Positions 25,329-35,145 of a stretch of 64,000 nt of DNA are shown here, in pieces. The notes beneath the pieces are model-generated. The model did no database searches, was not told where the DNA came from, and saw only the letters and a list, made by a program, of their open reading frames with translations. Position 1 is the first letter of the stretch; the number at the start of each line of letters is the position of its first letter. The translations under genes were made by a program, and so were the position numbers. Source of the stretch: Pseudomonas zanjanensis (GTDB lineage Bacteria > Pseudomonadota > Gammaproteobacteria > Pseudomonadales > Pseudomonadaceae); contig NZ_JABWRB020000003.1 in NCBI RefSeq assembly GCF_014268745.2, forward strand, positions 1-64,000. The letters run 5' to 3'.

Positions 25329-27914
25329 TCAGGAGAACTCGCACGCGACACTGGCTTCACCCTTGAGCACCGCGCGTACATGCCGTAGCGGTTCGCCGCC
25401 GGCCATGGCCGCGAGCAAGCGGTCGGCAACCAGCGGCATCAGGTGCTGGTCGAGCAATTGACCAATCAGCCGCGCTCCACGGTCATTGCGACTGCAGCGC
25501 TCGACCAGGTGGCTCACGAGGTGCTCGCAATAACTGAAGCCCAACTGACGTCGACGCAATCGCTGGCCCAGGCGGTCGAGTTTGATTTCCACCAGTTCAC
25601 GCAGCACAGGCCCGCTGACCGGGTAATACGGCACCACGCGCATGCGGGCCAGCAACGCTGGCTTGAAATGGTTGCTGAGGATCGGGCGAATGGACTCCTC
25701 AAGGCGCTCGGCACTTGGTCGTGCGCCGTTTTCGCACAGCTCGTCGATACACTCACTGCCCAGGTTCGATGTCATCAGAATCAGGGTGTTGCGAAAATCG
25801 ATCTCCCGCCCTTCCCCATCATTGGCCAGGCCTTTGTCGAAGATCTGGTAGAACAGGTTCAACACATCCGGGTCGGCTTTTTCGACTTCGTCGAGCAGCA
25901 CCACGCTATAGGGTTTTTGCCGCACAGCTTCGGTGAGCATGCCGCCTTCGCCAAAACCGACGTAGCCCGGCGGCGCTCCGATCAGTCGGGAAACGGTATG
26001 TTTCTCCTGGAACTCGGTCATGTTGATCGTTGTGAGGAAACGCTCACCGCCATAGAGCAGGTCGGCCAAGGCATGTGCTGTTTCAGTCTTGCCGACGCCA
26101 CTTGGGCCCACCAACAAAAATACCCCTACCGGGGCGTCGGGTTCGTTCAAGCCTGCGGCGGCGGCGCGCATCGCGCGATCAAGCGCCTGTACGGCCGATT
26201 CCTGGCCACGAATACGTGCACGCAGGTCTGTGGCGAAACTGGCGACTTTCAGATTGTGCTCGCGCGCCAGTTGCGCCAGCGGTACACCGGTCCAGGCATG
26301 GATCACTTCGGCGACCAGTCGTGGGCAAACTTCAAAGCTGACCAGGCGCTCCTGGGTTTGTGCGGCCACCAGCGAGTCGTGTGTTTCATGCACGGCCGCT
26401 TCCAGCGCCTCGATACCGTGGGCTTGATCCACCGCGCTTTCCCGTGCCCTGGCCAATTGCTGACGTAGCGACAGCAAACGTTCCGCGAGGATACGTTGCT
26501 CGGTCCATTGGAATTCCAGCGTGTGACTCTCGTCCTCGATGGCTGCCAGACGTACCTCCAGCGCCTCCAGAGCCTGAAGATCAACCGGCAGGCCAGCCTC
26601 TGCGTCGCGACGCAGCGCCTGGCGTTGGCGCGCGCCTTCGGCCAACTCGCCACGTAGTCGCTCCAGGCTTTGTGGGGCCGCGGCCAAGCTGATCCGCACG
26701 CGAGCGCAGGCGGTGTCGAGCACATCCACGGCCTTGTCCGGCAACTGACGACCGGCCAGGTAGCGGGCCGACAATTGCGCTGCCGTGACCACCGCGTCAT
26801 CGCGCAGGTAGACGCCATGACTGTTTTCGTAGACCCGGGCCAGGCCACGCAGGATGGTCACTGCCTCGCTGACGGTCGGCTCGTGCAATTGCACCGCTTG
26901 GAAACGACGGGCCAGGGCCGGGTCTTTTTCAAAGTATTTTTTATACTCGGCCCAGGTGGTCGCCGCGATGGTACGCAGCTCGCCCCGGGCCAAGGCAGGC
27001 TTGAGCAGGTTGGCCGCATCGGTGCCCCCGGCGTGGTTACCCGCGCCGATCAAGGTATGGGCTTCGTCGATGAACAGGATGATGGGTTTTGGCGAAGCCT
27101 TGACCTCATCGATCACCCCCTTGAGACGACGCTCGAATTCTCCCTTGATGCTGGCGCCAGCCTGCAGCAGCCCCATATCCAGTGAAAGCAATTCAACGCC
27201 TTGAAGCACCGACGGAACCTCCCCGGCGGCGATGCGCAACGCCAGCCCTTCGACGATGGCGGTCTTACCCACCCCTGCTTCACCGACGACGATTGGATTG
27301 TTTTTGCGGCGACGAACGAGGATATCGATCATCTGCCTGATTTCGCTGTCGCGACAGAGTACCGGGTCGAGTTGGCCTTCACGGGCCTGTCGGGTCAGGT
27401 CATGGGTAAAGCGCGACAGCAGGGAGCCGTGCGTCGTGGTGGGCTGGCCGGCAACCGGTTGAGCCTGTTGCGACAAGGCGAACCCTTTCAGGCGATCAAC
27501 GTTCAACCGGTTAAGCAGCGCCAAATAGGCACTCCCGGCGTAGCGAAGCGGGTTGCGCAGCAACGCCAGGAGCAACGCTGCTTGTCCGACGTCGCTGCGG
27601 CCGAGTTCGAGATTGGCCACCAGCAGCGCATCCTGCAACCACTGCACCAGTTCCGGAGCGAATACCGGGTTGCGCGAAGCGCTGTGCCCTATCCGCGGTT
27701 GCAGGGCCGCGCTCAACTCGCCTGCACTGACCTGGGCGTCCTGCAAGGCGCGCGCGAGCAGACCCTGGGGACGCTCCAGCAGACTCAGCATCAAGTCTTC
27801 CACCAGGACCTTGTCCGCGGCACGGGCCACGCAATGCTCGGCCGAACGCTCCAGGTCACGCCTGGTTTCAGCGTCCAATGCCTGGATCAGTTGCTGAAGG
27901 TCTACATTGATCAT
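25329..27914 (-). CDS. clpV: T6SS sheath-disassembling ATPase ClpV (TssH)
   Basis: This roughly 861-aa HSP100/ClpB-type AAA+ ATPase extracts contracted TssBC sheath for reuse. It has an N-terminal domain for sheath binding, a first AAA module (GEAGVGKT, ILFIDEAHTLIGAG), a coiled-coil middle domain, a second AAA module (GPSGVGKT, VVLLDEVEKADPD) and a ClpB D2-small-like C-terminus. Two ATGs nine bases apart are possible: the first sits against aggaa, while the second (27914) has proper 9-base spacing and is used here. Confidence 0.95.
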   Translation of the reverse strand: MINVDLQQLIQALDAETRRDLERSAEHCVARAADKVLVEDLMLSLLERPQGLLARALQDAQVSAGELSAALQPRIGHSASRNPVFAPELVQWLQDALLVANLELGRSDVGQAALLLALLRNPLRYAGSAYLALLNRLNVDRLKGFALSQQAQPVAGQPTTTHGSLLSRFTHDLTRQAREGQLDPVLCRDSEIRQMIDILVRRRKNNPIVVGEAGVGKTAIVEGLALRIAAGEVPSVLQGVELLSLDMGLLQAGASIKGEFERRLKGVIDEVKASPKPIILFIDEAHTLIGAGNHAGGTDAANLLKPALARGELRTIAATTWAEYKKYFEKDPALARRFQAVQLHEPTVSEAVTILRGLARVYENSHGVYLRDDAVVTAAQLSARYLAGRQLPDKAVDVLDTACARVRISLAAAPQSLERLRGELAEGARQRQALRRDAEAGLPVDLQALEALEVRLAAIEDESHTLEFQWTEQRILAERLLSLRQQLARARESAVDQAHGIEALEAAVHETHDSLVAAQTQERLVSFEVCPRLVAEVIHAWTGVPLAQLAREHNLKVASFATDLRARIRGQESAVQALDRAMRAAAAGLNEPDAPVGVFLLVGPSGVGKTETAHALADLLYGGERFLTTINMTEFQEKHTVSRLIGAPPGYVGFGEGGMLTEAVRQKPYSVVLLDEVEKADPDVLNLFYQIFDKGLANDGEGREIDFRNTLILMTSNLGSECIDELCENGARPSAERLEESIRPILSNHFKPALLARMRVVPYYPVSGPVLRELVEIKLDRLGQRLRRRQLGFSYCEHLVSHLVERCSRNDRGARLIGQLLDQHLMPLVADRLLAAMAGGEPLRHVRAVLKGEASVACEFS

Positions 27915-27925
27915 GTCATCCATTC

Positions 27926-28930
27926 CTAATGAATTTTACTGCCAAGGGTCACCACGCCATCAGCGCGCTCATGCCCCAGCCAACTGGTCCATCCCAGGCG
28001 GCAAGTGTTCTGTTCACCGATACACAGCTCACGAATTGCCTGCTGGCGCAGGACCAGGCGAATGTCATATTCGAGGGGATCACGCAGGGTGAATTGCACC
28101 AGCGAACACAGCGGCTGGTAACCGTTTCCAATGGGCAGGAATTCGTGGAAGCGCTGCCAGTCCAGCTCGCTGATATGGATCCGAAACTTGCCGCTGCGGT
28201 CGCGCACTCGCTCGCCGAACACCAGGTCCTGACCGAGCAGGCTGTTGGCGCTCCCCAGGCGATTAAGCTGTTCGTCAAGGATGTCCACATGCCGCTCGAC
28301 GCACTGTTCGAGGTTCAGTTCGGCGTGCTTGAAGTAATAACGCAGTACGGCCTCGATCAGCGCCGCTGAATGGGCACGCAGGCTCAGCAAGCCCAGGTAC
28401 GGCAGCAGACGTTTCCAGTTCAGTTGGCTGGCCTTGCGAATCTCTTCGCCCCCTAAACCGATCAGTGCGTACAACTGTTCGGAAAACGGATCTCGGGCGC
28501 CGCTCTGAAAACTTGCGCAGTAACGATACTTGCGCCAGATCGGCAGCATCAGCCGTTGGAGACGATGGTGAAAGACGTCCAGAAAGTCGCGTGTTGGATT
28601 GCCGTTTTCCTCTCCTACTGCCTGCTCACCGTAGAACGCCGGCAACGGCGAACCCGCACCCACCAAGCTGATCAGGTTCAAGCGCAGACGCGCCCGCACC
28701 TGGCCGTGCTCTTCAAAAAACTCCACACGATCAATGTCGCTGGACGGGAATCCCAGGCTTGGGTTGGCCTGAAACTCCAATCGGTCATACAGCGCTTCAT
28801 CGTCCAAACCAGGATGAGCCTCGCGCAGCCGATCAATGACCAGCAACACGGCCTGGAATAACGAGTACTCGCGTATCCCTTGCGTCAGCACGTTTATAGA
28901 AGCGGCTGTTGGCCCATGCGGGGTGTCCAT
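27926..28930 (-). CDS. tssG: T6SS baseplate subunit TssG
   Basis: This 334-aa TssG (ImpH/VasB family) is a component of the baseplate wedge with TssE, TssF and TssK. Family features include LDDEALYDRLEFQANPSLGF and PSSDIDRVEFFEEHGQVRA. The start overlaps the 3' end of tssF by 37 bp, typical of these operons. Full length. Confidence 0.95.
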   Translation of the reverse strand: MDTPHGPTAASINVLTQGIREYSLFQAVLLVIDRLREAHPGLDDEALYDRLEFQANPSLGFPSSDIDRVEFFEEHGQVRARLRLNLISLVGAGSPLPAFYGEQAVGEENGNPTRDFLDVFHHRLQRLMLPIWRKYRYCASFQSGARDPFSEQLYALIGLGGEEIRKASQLNWKRLLPYLGLLSLRAHSAALIEAVLRYYFKHAELNLEQCVERHVDILDEQLNRLGSANSLLGQDLVFGERVRDRSGKFRIHISELDWQRFHEFLPIGNGYQPLCSLVQFTLRDPLEYDIRLVLRQQAIRELCIGEQNTCRLGWTSWLGHERADGVVTLGSKIH

Positions 28931-30681
28931 TGGTACACCTCTCCTTGTGTGCTGTTCACCCGCAACTCGTGGTACGAATTGAGGCTGGCATACAACGCGA
29001 AAAACTCGTTGAGGACCGAAGCGAAGACGAACAGGTCGCCCTCGCCGATGTAACCCAGCGGGTCGATGGTCAGTTCAGTGCGCAGGCCGCGCACTGGCAA
29101 GCCCCGGTGCAAGCGGTCGACAGCCTGGTGCCGGATTGACTTGAGTCCATTGAGCAAACGCTTGCTGACTTTCTCTGCCTGTTCGTCGTGGTAACGCGGA
29201 AAATCGTAGGTTTCGAGAATCACCTTGAGCGCATTGACGTCGGCCAGGGACAGATAGTTGAGTGACATATTGCTGATCAACTTCCAGAGGAAGTCGCGGT
29301 TGAGTGGCGGCGCGAAACTTGGCGTGACCGGACCGATGTTGCGGAAACTCAGCCCCTCGGGGCTTTTTTCGCTGGGTTGATCGATGTCCCCGGGCTTGAG
29401 CTGGCGCGGCAGGTTCCGGTTGGTGCACATCAATTCGATCGACAGGGTTTCATGAGGGTGAGCGTGCCGGACACCAAAGCCCAGGCAGGTGTCCAGACCG
29501 TCGTGCATCAAGGAAGACCGCTGGCGAACGCTGTAATAGGGGCGGCTGTGGGGCACATCGAAGCTTGAATCGTGCTCGAAGGATTCGAACGGCACATAGG
29601 CCTGATAACCCAGGCCTCCGGGACTCCAGCCAGTGACGCTTTCGACCGAAAACACACCGCAGTGCTCCTGGTCGTACTCAGCCGGCAACAGCAGGTACTC
29701 ATCTTGTTTGCTGTCCAGGCGGATCGGGTGGGCGTCATGCTTGAACAGATTGACGATCGGCGTGCAGTACAGCTTTATGTTATCCAGCGTCGGGCGCATT
29801 CGCTGGATACTACTTTTGCCAATATCGAAGCGCAGCTCCAGGCCTCGCATCTGCTCGATGTTGCCATGCGGCAAGGTGTTGATCACGTCCAGGCCATTGA
29901 TGTCGACGAACAGGAACTTGTCCTGGAAAGCGAAATATTCTTGCAGGTAGCGATAGCCACGAAAGGTATTCAGCGGGTACGGGACCAGCGCTTCCTCCTC
30001 GGCAAACCCGACCGGCTGTACACGGTCAGCGGGGAGCCTGAACGTCGTCGGGCTGCCATCTGCCGTCCGTAGGGCCGCGCCGGTGCCGTCCAACGGGATC
30101 AGCTCGATACCTTCAAGATTACGCAGCAGGCTTAGATAAAGCATCTGGCTGATGTAGCGTTCGCCAGTCAAATGCAGGCGTAAGCGGCTCAGTTGTAGCT
30201 CGCCCAAATGACCGTCGCAACGCATCTGAAGATGCAAGCTCAACAGCGACCCCTCCCCTTTTACCGAATAACTCAGCTGGGTCAGATCAAGCGCGAGGAC
30301 GTCGGTGGGGTAACAGGTAAGGAAACGACAACTCACCTTCTGGACCGGCTTGCTTTCGACCGGCGTATCGCGCTCGACCCGAAACGCGGGCCCAGATCGC
30401 TGCAGCGGATCGAACTGCAAAATGCCGAAGGCCGGCAATGGCCGCATGTAGTTCGGCCACAACAGTTGCATCAGCGAATGACTCAGCTCCGGCAACTGGT
30501 CGTCTAGCTTCTGGCGCAGCCGTCCGGTCAGGAATGCAAACCCCTCCAGTAGCCGCTCTACATCCGGGTCCCGTCCGGCCTGCCCGAGAAAGGGCGCCAA
30601 TGCCGGGTTGCGCTCGGCGAAACATCGACCCAACTGGCGGAGCGCCGTCAGTTCGCTCTGGTAGTAATGATTGAACGACAT
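28894..30681 (-). CDS. tssF: T6SS baseplate subunit TssF
   Basis: This 595-aa TssF (ImpG/VasA family) starts MSFNHYYQSELTALRQLG, the conserved N-terminus. Two TssF and one TssG form each baseplate wedge around the VgrG hub. Length is standard. It lies 6 bp after the tssE stop and overlaps tssG. Confidence 0.95.
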   Translation of the reverse strand: MSFNHYYQSELTALRQLGRCFAERNPALAPFLGQAGRDPDVERLLEGFAFLTGRLRQKLDDQLPELSHSLMQLLWPNYMRPLPAFGILQFDPLQRSGPAFRVERDTPVESKPVQKVSCRFLTCYPTDVLALDLTQLSYSVKGEGSLLSLHLQMRCDGHLGELQLSRLRLHLTGERYISQMLYLSLLRNLEGIELIPLDGTGAALRTADGSPTTFRLPADRVQPVGFAEEEALVPYPLNTFRGYRYLQEYFAFQDKFLFVDINGLDVINTLPHGNIEQMRGLELRFDIGKSSIQRMRPTLDNIKLYCTPIVNLFKHDAHPIRLDSKQDEYLLLPAEYDQEHCGVFSVESVTGWSPGGLGYQAYVPFESFEHDSSFDVPHSRPYYSVRQRSSLMHDGLDTCLGFGVRHAHPHETLSIELMCTNRNLPRQLKPGDIDQPSEKSPEGLSFRNIGPVTPSFAPPLNRDFLWKLISNMSLNYLSLADVNALKVILETYDFPRYHDEQAEKVSKRLLNGLKSIRHQAVDRLHRGLPVRGLRTELTIDPLGYIGEGDLFVFASVLNEFFALYASLNSYHELRVNSTQGEVYQWTPRMGQQPLL

Positions 30682-30687
30682 CAGTGG

Positions 30688-31098
30688 CTATCCTTGTCTG
30701 ACCTTGACCTGACCGCTGCCGTCCAGGCGCGCGGAAAAGCTGACCTGTCGCCTGACCCCGTCCACATCCAGTAACGCGTCGATGCGCAAGGACAGGCGAA
30801 GTTGATCGGCGTTGCTCGGCATTAAAACGACACAGACATCGCGCAAACGTGGTTCGTAGGCCTTGATGAAGGTCTCGATTGCCCTGCGGGCTTGGCTCCC
30901 CACGTCGTGCAGGCTAAAGCGCATGTCATTGAGGTCCGGCAGTCCATAATCCGCGAGTGTCTGCACGCTACCTGCCCGCGTACTGAGCATCTTGGCCAGA
31001 TGCGCAGCAACGGATGTGACAACGCAAACCTCGCGGCTCAAACCCCTGCGCTTTTCAGAATCATCAGCCAGTCGTTCGAAAAGACTGCCGTAAGTCAT
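30688..31098 (-). CDS. tssE: T6SS baseplate gp25-like protein TssE
   Basis: This 136-aa GPW/gp25 family protein starts MTYGSLFERLADD and has the conserved LADYGLPDL and FEPRL-like YEPRL motifs. It starts sheath polymerisation at the baseplate, as gp25 does in phage T4. Packed tightly between tssC (6 bp) and tssF (6 bp). Confidence 0.93.
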   Translation of the reverse strand: MTYGSLFERLADDSEKRRGLSREVCVVTSVAAHLAKMLSTRAGSVQTLADYGLPDLNDMRFSLHDVGSQARRAIETFIKAYEPRLRDVCVVLMPSNADQLRLSLRIDALLDVDGVRRQVSFSARLDGSGQVKVRQG

Positions 31099-31104
31099 GG
31101 GTGC

Positions 31105-32580
31105 TTACGCCTTGTCCAGTTTGCCGACCAGTGACAGCGTGAAATCGGCGCCCATGTACTTAAAGTGCGGCCTTACGTTGAGGCCGACGCGGTACCAGCC
31201 CGGTTCACCTTCCACGTCACTGACCACAATCTTCGCGGCACGCAGCGGACGACGGCCACGGACTTCGGCACTTGGGTTCTCCTGGTCGGCCACGTACTGG
31301 CGGATCCAGTTATTGAGCTCACGCTCCAGGTCCGTGCGTTCTTTCCAGGACCCCAATTGCTCGCGCTGCAGAACTTTCAAATAATGAGCCAGGCGATTGA
31401 CGATCATCATGTAAGGCAACTGGGTGCCGAGCTTGTAGTTCAGCTCTGCATGCTTGTCCTCGGCGCTGTTACCGAAGAACTTTGATTTCTGCACGGAGCT
31501 GGCGGAGAAGAACGCGGCATTGTCACTGCCTTTGCGCATGGTCAGGGAGATGAAGCCCTCCTCGGCCAATTCGTATTCGCGGCGATCGGACACCAGTACT
31601 TCGGTCGGGATCTTGGTTTCGATTTCGCCCATGCTTTCGAAGTGGTGCAATGGCAGGTCTTCGACCGCGCCACCACTTTGTGGGCCGACGATATTCGGGC
31701 ACCAGCGGAATTTAGCGAAGCTGTCGGTCAGCCTCGTGCCGAACGCGTACGCCGTGTTGCCCCACAGGTAGTGCTCGTGGCTGTTGGCAACGGTTTCCTT
31801 GTAGACGAACGACTTGGCCGGGTTCTCTTGCGGATCGTATGGGTTGCGCAATAGGAAGCGCGGGACGGTCAGGCCGAAATAACGAGCGTCTTCCGATTGA
31901 CGAAAGCTCTGCCACTTGGCGAATTGCGGGCCTTCGAAATGATCTTTCAGGTCCTTGAGGTCCGGCAGTCCCGTGAAACTCTCCAGGCCAAAGAATTTCG
32001 GACCGGCCGCAGCAATGAATGGCGCATGGGACATGCAGGCGACACTGGACACGTACTGCATCAATTTCACGTCCGGCGAGCTTGGGGACATGAAGTAGTT
32101 GGCGATGACCGCGCCCACCGGTTGCCCACCGAACTGGCCGTACTCAGCGGTGTAGATATGCTTGTACAGGCCCGACTGCATGACCTCAGGCGAATCCTCG
32201 AAGTCGTCCAGCAAATCGTCCTTGGACACATTGAGCATTTCTATCTTGATGTTTTCGCGAAAGTCGGTGCGGTCCACCAGCAACTGCAAACCGCGCCACG
32301 CCGATTCCAACGCCTGGAATTGCGGGTGGTGGAGGATTTCGTCCACCTGGCGACTGAGCTTGGCGTCGATCTCGGCGATCATTCGGTCAACCATGGCCTT
32401 CTTGACCGGCTCGCCGCTGTTTTGCGGCTTGAGCAGCTCTTCGATGAACGCAGACACACCGCGCCTGGCAATGTCATAGGCTTCATCGTCCGGAGTCAGA
32501 CGCGTCTGGGCGATGATGCTTTCAAGAATGCTGTAGTCCGCGTTGTCCTGGCTCTGCTGCTGTACTGCATGGGTACTCAT
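31105..32580 (-). CDS. tssC: T6SS sheath large subunit TssC
   Basis: This 491-aa TssC (VipB/ImpD) forms the contractile sheath with TssB. Conserved stretches include SAWRGLQLLVDRTDF, KDDLLDDFEDSPE and the C-terminal GWYRVGLNVRPHFKYMGAD. The frame opens 10 codons earlier, but MSTHAVQQQSQDNADYS at 32580 is the family-like start. It follows tssB after 26 bp. Confidence 0.96.
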   Translation of the reverse strand: MSTHAVQQQSQDNADYSILESIIAQTRLTPDDEAYDIARRGVSAFIEELLKPQNSGEPVKKAMVDRMIAEIDAKLSRQVDEILHHPQFQALESAWRGLQLLVDRTDFRENIKIEMLNVSKDDLLDDFEDSPEVMQSGLYKHIYTAEYGQFGGQPVGAVIANYFMSPSSPDVKLMQYVSSVACMSHAPFIAAAGPKFFGLESFTGLPDLKDLKDHFEGPQFAKWQSFRQSEDARYFGLTVPRFLLRNPYDPQENPAKSFVYKETVANSHEHYLWGNTAYAFGTRLTDSFAKFRWCPNIVGPQSGGAVEDLPLHHFESMGEIETKIPTEVLVSDRREYELAEEGFISLTMRKGSDNAAFFSASSVQKSKFFGNSAEDKHAELNYKLGTQLPYMMIVNRLAHYLKVLQREQLGSWKERTDLERELNNWIRQYVADQENPSAEVRGRRPLRAAKIVVSDVEGEPGWYRVGLNVRPHFKYMGADFTLSLVGKLDKA

Positions 32581-32606
32581 GTTTCGGCTTCCTTGGCTGA
32601 AAGAAA

Positions 32607-33110
32607 TCAAGCGCTCTTCGCTGTGGTGTCCAGGCCCAGCTCATCCAGTACTCGGCGGCGGGAGTCGTCATTGGCGAGTACGCCTTCGATGGCTTTACGA
32701 AATGCCGGCGTGTTGCCCAACGGCCCTTTGAGTGCCACCAGCGCCTCGCGCAGCGCCATCAGCTTGCTGAGTTCCGGTACTTGCTCGACCAGGCTCGCCG
32801 GATTGAAGTCTTTCATCGAGTTCAAGCGCAGCTGTATAGGCAGCTCCTCAACGCCGCTCTCTGCCTGGAGACGATTCGGTACGCTCAGGGTCAGGCTCAG
32901 CTCTTGCTTGGCCAACACTTCGTCGAAGGTCATTTTGTCGATGCCGATCGGCTTGCGATCCTCGACCTTGCGTTCATCCAAGCGGTGGGTGTAATCACCG
33001 ATCGCCAACAGTTTCAACGGCAGTTCAATGTCTTCCTGAGCACCGCCGGTGGCAGGCTTGAAGGTAACGTTGATACGTTCCTTAGGGGCGACCGAGCCTT
33101 CTTTGGCCAT
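32607..33110 (-). CDS. tssB: T6SS sheath small subunit TssB
   Basis: This 167-aa TssB (VipA/ImpC) starts MAKEGSVAPKERINVTFKP, with the conserved ELPLKLLAIGDYTHR. It pairs with TssC to form the sheath. The ATG has aaggag-like purines ahead. It follows tssA after 35 bp. Confidence 0.96.
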   Translation of the reverse strand: MAKEGSVAPKERINVTFKPATGGAQEDIELPLKLLAIGDYTHRLDERKVEDRKPIGIDKMTFDEVLAKQELSLTLSVPNRLQAESGVEELPIQLRLNSMKDFNPASLVEQVPELSKLMALREALVALKGPLGNTPAFRKAIEGVLANDDSRRRVLDELGLDTTAKSA

Positions 33111-33145
33111 GATTTTCTCCTTCTTTCAATTTGGGACCCGGAGGC

Positions 33146-34702
33146 CTATTCAATGACCCGTTCCAGATCGAGGTGACATAACCTGCGATGGGTCTCTTCC
33201 TTGCATTCACGTACAGAGTGGTTTTGTGGCAACAACTCGCAGCAGCTATGCAACAGGTGCAGCACCTGCAGCTCCAAGAGCGGCTCCCAGGCATTCAGGC
33301 CTGCGTTTCGTAGCGTCTGATCGAGGGCCTCCAACTGGACCTTGGCGAGTTCGTATTTCCTGGCCGAAAAGCACACACGAGCCAACGCGAAGTGCCAAAG
33401 AAATCGCTCGCGCGCTCCATTGGCGCTTTGCATGCCTTGCCTGAGCAACTTAACGGCGGGTTTGAGACCGTCGTTGCGCAGGATCGCCTCGGCTTCCTCC
33501 AGCGCCCCTTCCCAAGGCGCAAGGTTGTCGGGGACATCGGCCGTGGGTGCCGCGCCGGGGCTCTGCAGGTGAGGCTTGACTTGGGCAGCGATCCAACCCC
33601 GGGTGGCCGGATCGGCGAACGGCGTACCGTCATGCCAGCGCAATTCGATAATGCCCGGCAGGCGCTGGATGAATAACGCAAAATGGACTTCCAGTTCCCG
33701 CATGGCCAACTCGGCGTTCAACCCTTGCAGGCATTCCCAGGCCAGCCTCTGGCCATCGAACCAGAACGGTGCCGTCGCCAGGCTCGCCTCGATCTCCACA
33801 AGCAGGTCTGCGTAATCACCCTGCTGGAAACGATCTTGGTAAACCTTGAGTTTGTCCGCTGGCAGGCCGCGCAGCTGGGTGACCTGCTCGGCATTGCGCT
33901 CGGGCAATACATCGATGGCCAGCCAGAGCATGGTGCGATTCAGGCGCAGGGCACGAGCGTCAGTCGCTTTTTGTTTGAGCCACCAGGCGCATAACGGACG
34001 CGCACCCTCCTGCTGGGCGCGCAGCGCTTTGTGGGCTTCTTTTTCGTTTTCGATAGGAGTGCCGGATGCGAGCAGCTGGGTGGCAACCTGCTTTACCTGA
34101 GCCACAACCGTTCCAATGGCGCCAGGCTGCGGCCGGTTTCCGGTGGCTCGCTGGATCATACTGTCGAGGCGCCGACACAGCGGCAGCAGCAGAGGTGCGT
34201 CGTCACCCAATTGGGCGGTGCAAGCAGCGTCGAGGCTCTCCATTTGTTCCGCGAGATGGCGGAACATCGGCAACTGCTCTTTGATCGCAATGTCATCGCC
34301 AAACGCTTGTTCCAGGCGAGGCAACAGCCAATTGATGCTGGCGGCACGGGTTCGATTCTTGAGCGGGTGGATGTCCAGCCAATGGTGCTTGCATAAGTGC
34401 TGCAAAAGACCGAGACCCGCTAGCAGCCCTTGGAACGACTCTCGCTGATACAGCGCCCAAACCAGCCAAGCCACCACACGTAGATCCTTCGACTGGGTCC
34501 GCAACAGCACTTCGCTTCCCTCAAGGACCTTCAACCAGTCGACCTGACCACTTGCGTGCATCGACCGGGCTTTGCCCACCTCGCTTTCCAAGACTTCGTA
34601 TTCATTTGAAAAACGCACGTCCGCACCCGCAAAACTGTCCTTGGAAACGGGAGTCTTGGCGAGCATCAAATAATGGACGGACAGATTTTCGGAATACGAC
34701 AT
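33146..34702 (-). CDS. tssA: T6SS assembly factor TssA (ImpA-N domain)
   Basis: This 518-aa first gene of the minus-strand T6SS operon has an N-terminal ImpA domain (about 15-130; FSNEYEVLESEVGKARS, CKHHWLDIHPLKNRTRA) and a helical C-terminus. TssA proteins organise the baseplate or sheath end during tube extension. The start has aggggg upstream. Its 5' side faces vgrG3, so this gap holds the operon promoter. Confidence 0.93.
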   Translation of the reverse strand: MSYSENLSVHYLMLAKTPVSKDSFAGADVRFSNEYEVLESEVGKARSMHASGQVDWLKVLEGSEVLLRTQSKDLRVVAWLVWALYQRESFQGLLAGLGLLQHLCKHHWLDIHPLKNRTRAASINWLLPRLEQAFGDDIAIKEQLPMFRHLAEQMESLDAACTAQLGDDAPLLLPLCRRLDSMIQRATGNRPQPGAIGTVVAQVKQVATQLLASGTPIENEKEAHKALRAQQEGARPLCAWWLKQKATDARALRLNRTMLWLAIDVLPERNAEQVTQLRGLPADKLKVYQDRFQQGDYADLLVEIEASLATAPFWFDGQRLAWECLQGLNAELAMRELEVHFALFIQRLPGIIELRWHDGTPFADPATRGWIAAQVKPHLQSPGAAPTADVPDNLAPWEGALEEAEAILRNDGLKPAVKLLRQGMQSANGARERFLWHFALARVCFSARKYELAKVQLEALDQTLRNAGLNAWEPLLELQVLHLLHSCCELLPQNHSVRECKEETHRRLCHLDLERVIE

Positions 34703-35145
34703 TTACCCCCCTGAAAGTTCGGTGTGTGGCCTGGGTTATTTGGACGGCATGGTTATTCAAGGTAAATATTCAGCTTCGTTTGTAGGAGATTTCGCCAAAT
34801 ACAATCCAGCCGCCTCGCCCCAAACGCTCACCGCTCTCTTACCTGCCGAACGCCGCGAAGAATGCCAAGGTTTCCAGAATAAAAAAGTAGGAGCTTTCCT
34901 TTTTTTAAAGAAACAAAACCAAATGGAGCCCAAGTGAAACTTCCCACGTCGAGCCAGTATTGGAGATATTGGAATTTACCTTTCAAAAAATGACAAACCG
35001 CTTCAAATTATTTCTGTCGCAATCTCTTTGATCCATGAAGAAGATTCCTACATCCCTTTCCTTTTTTACCGGTGCCTACGCGATCATCCGTCAAGTCTGC
35101 TTCAATGGAATCAGGAGCTAAAGCCACAACCCAAGGACGTTCGCC
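34703..35145. promoter_or_regulatory. divergent regulatory region between the T6SS operon and vgrG3
   Basis: This 443-bp gap is AT-richer than its flanks and has no supportable gene. It must hold promoters for tssA (minus) and vgrG3 (plus). Because the operon encodes a sigma-54 activator I looked for -24/-12 sites. The best on the minus strand is tggattgtatttggc (34794-34808), which keeps GG and GC with 10 bases between but otherwise fits poorly, so it is only a weak candidate. vgrG3 has caagga as its ribosome-binding site. Confidence 0.5.

Noticed and set aside
34794..34808. Sigma-54 promoter for the T6SS operon
   Set aside because: Only GG-N10-GC is kept; the -24 and -12 boxes otherwise fit poorly, so it is not listed as a firm site.
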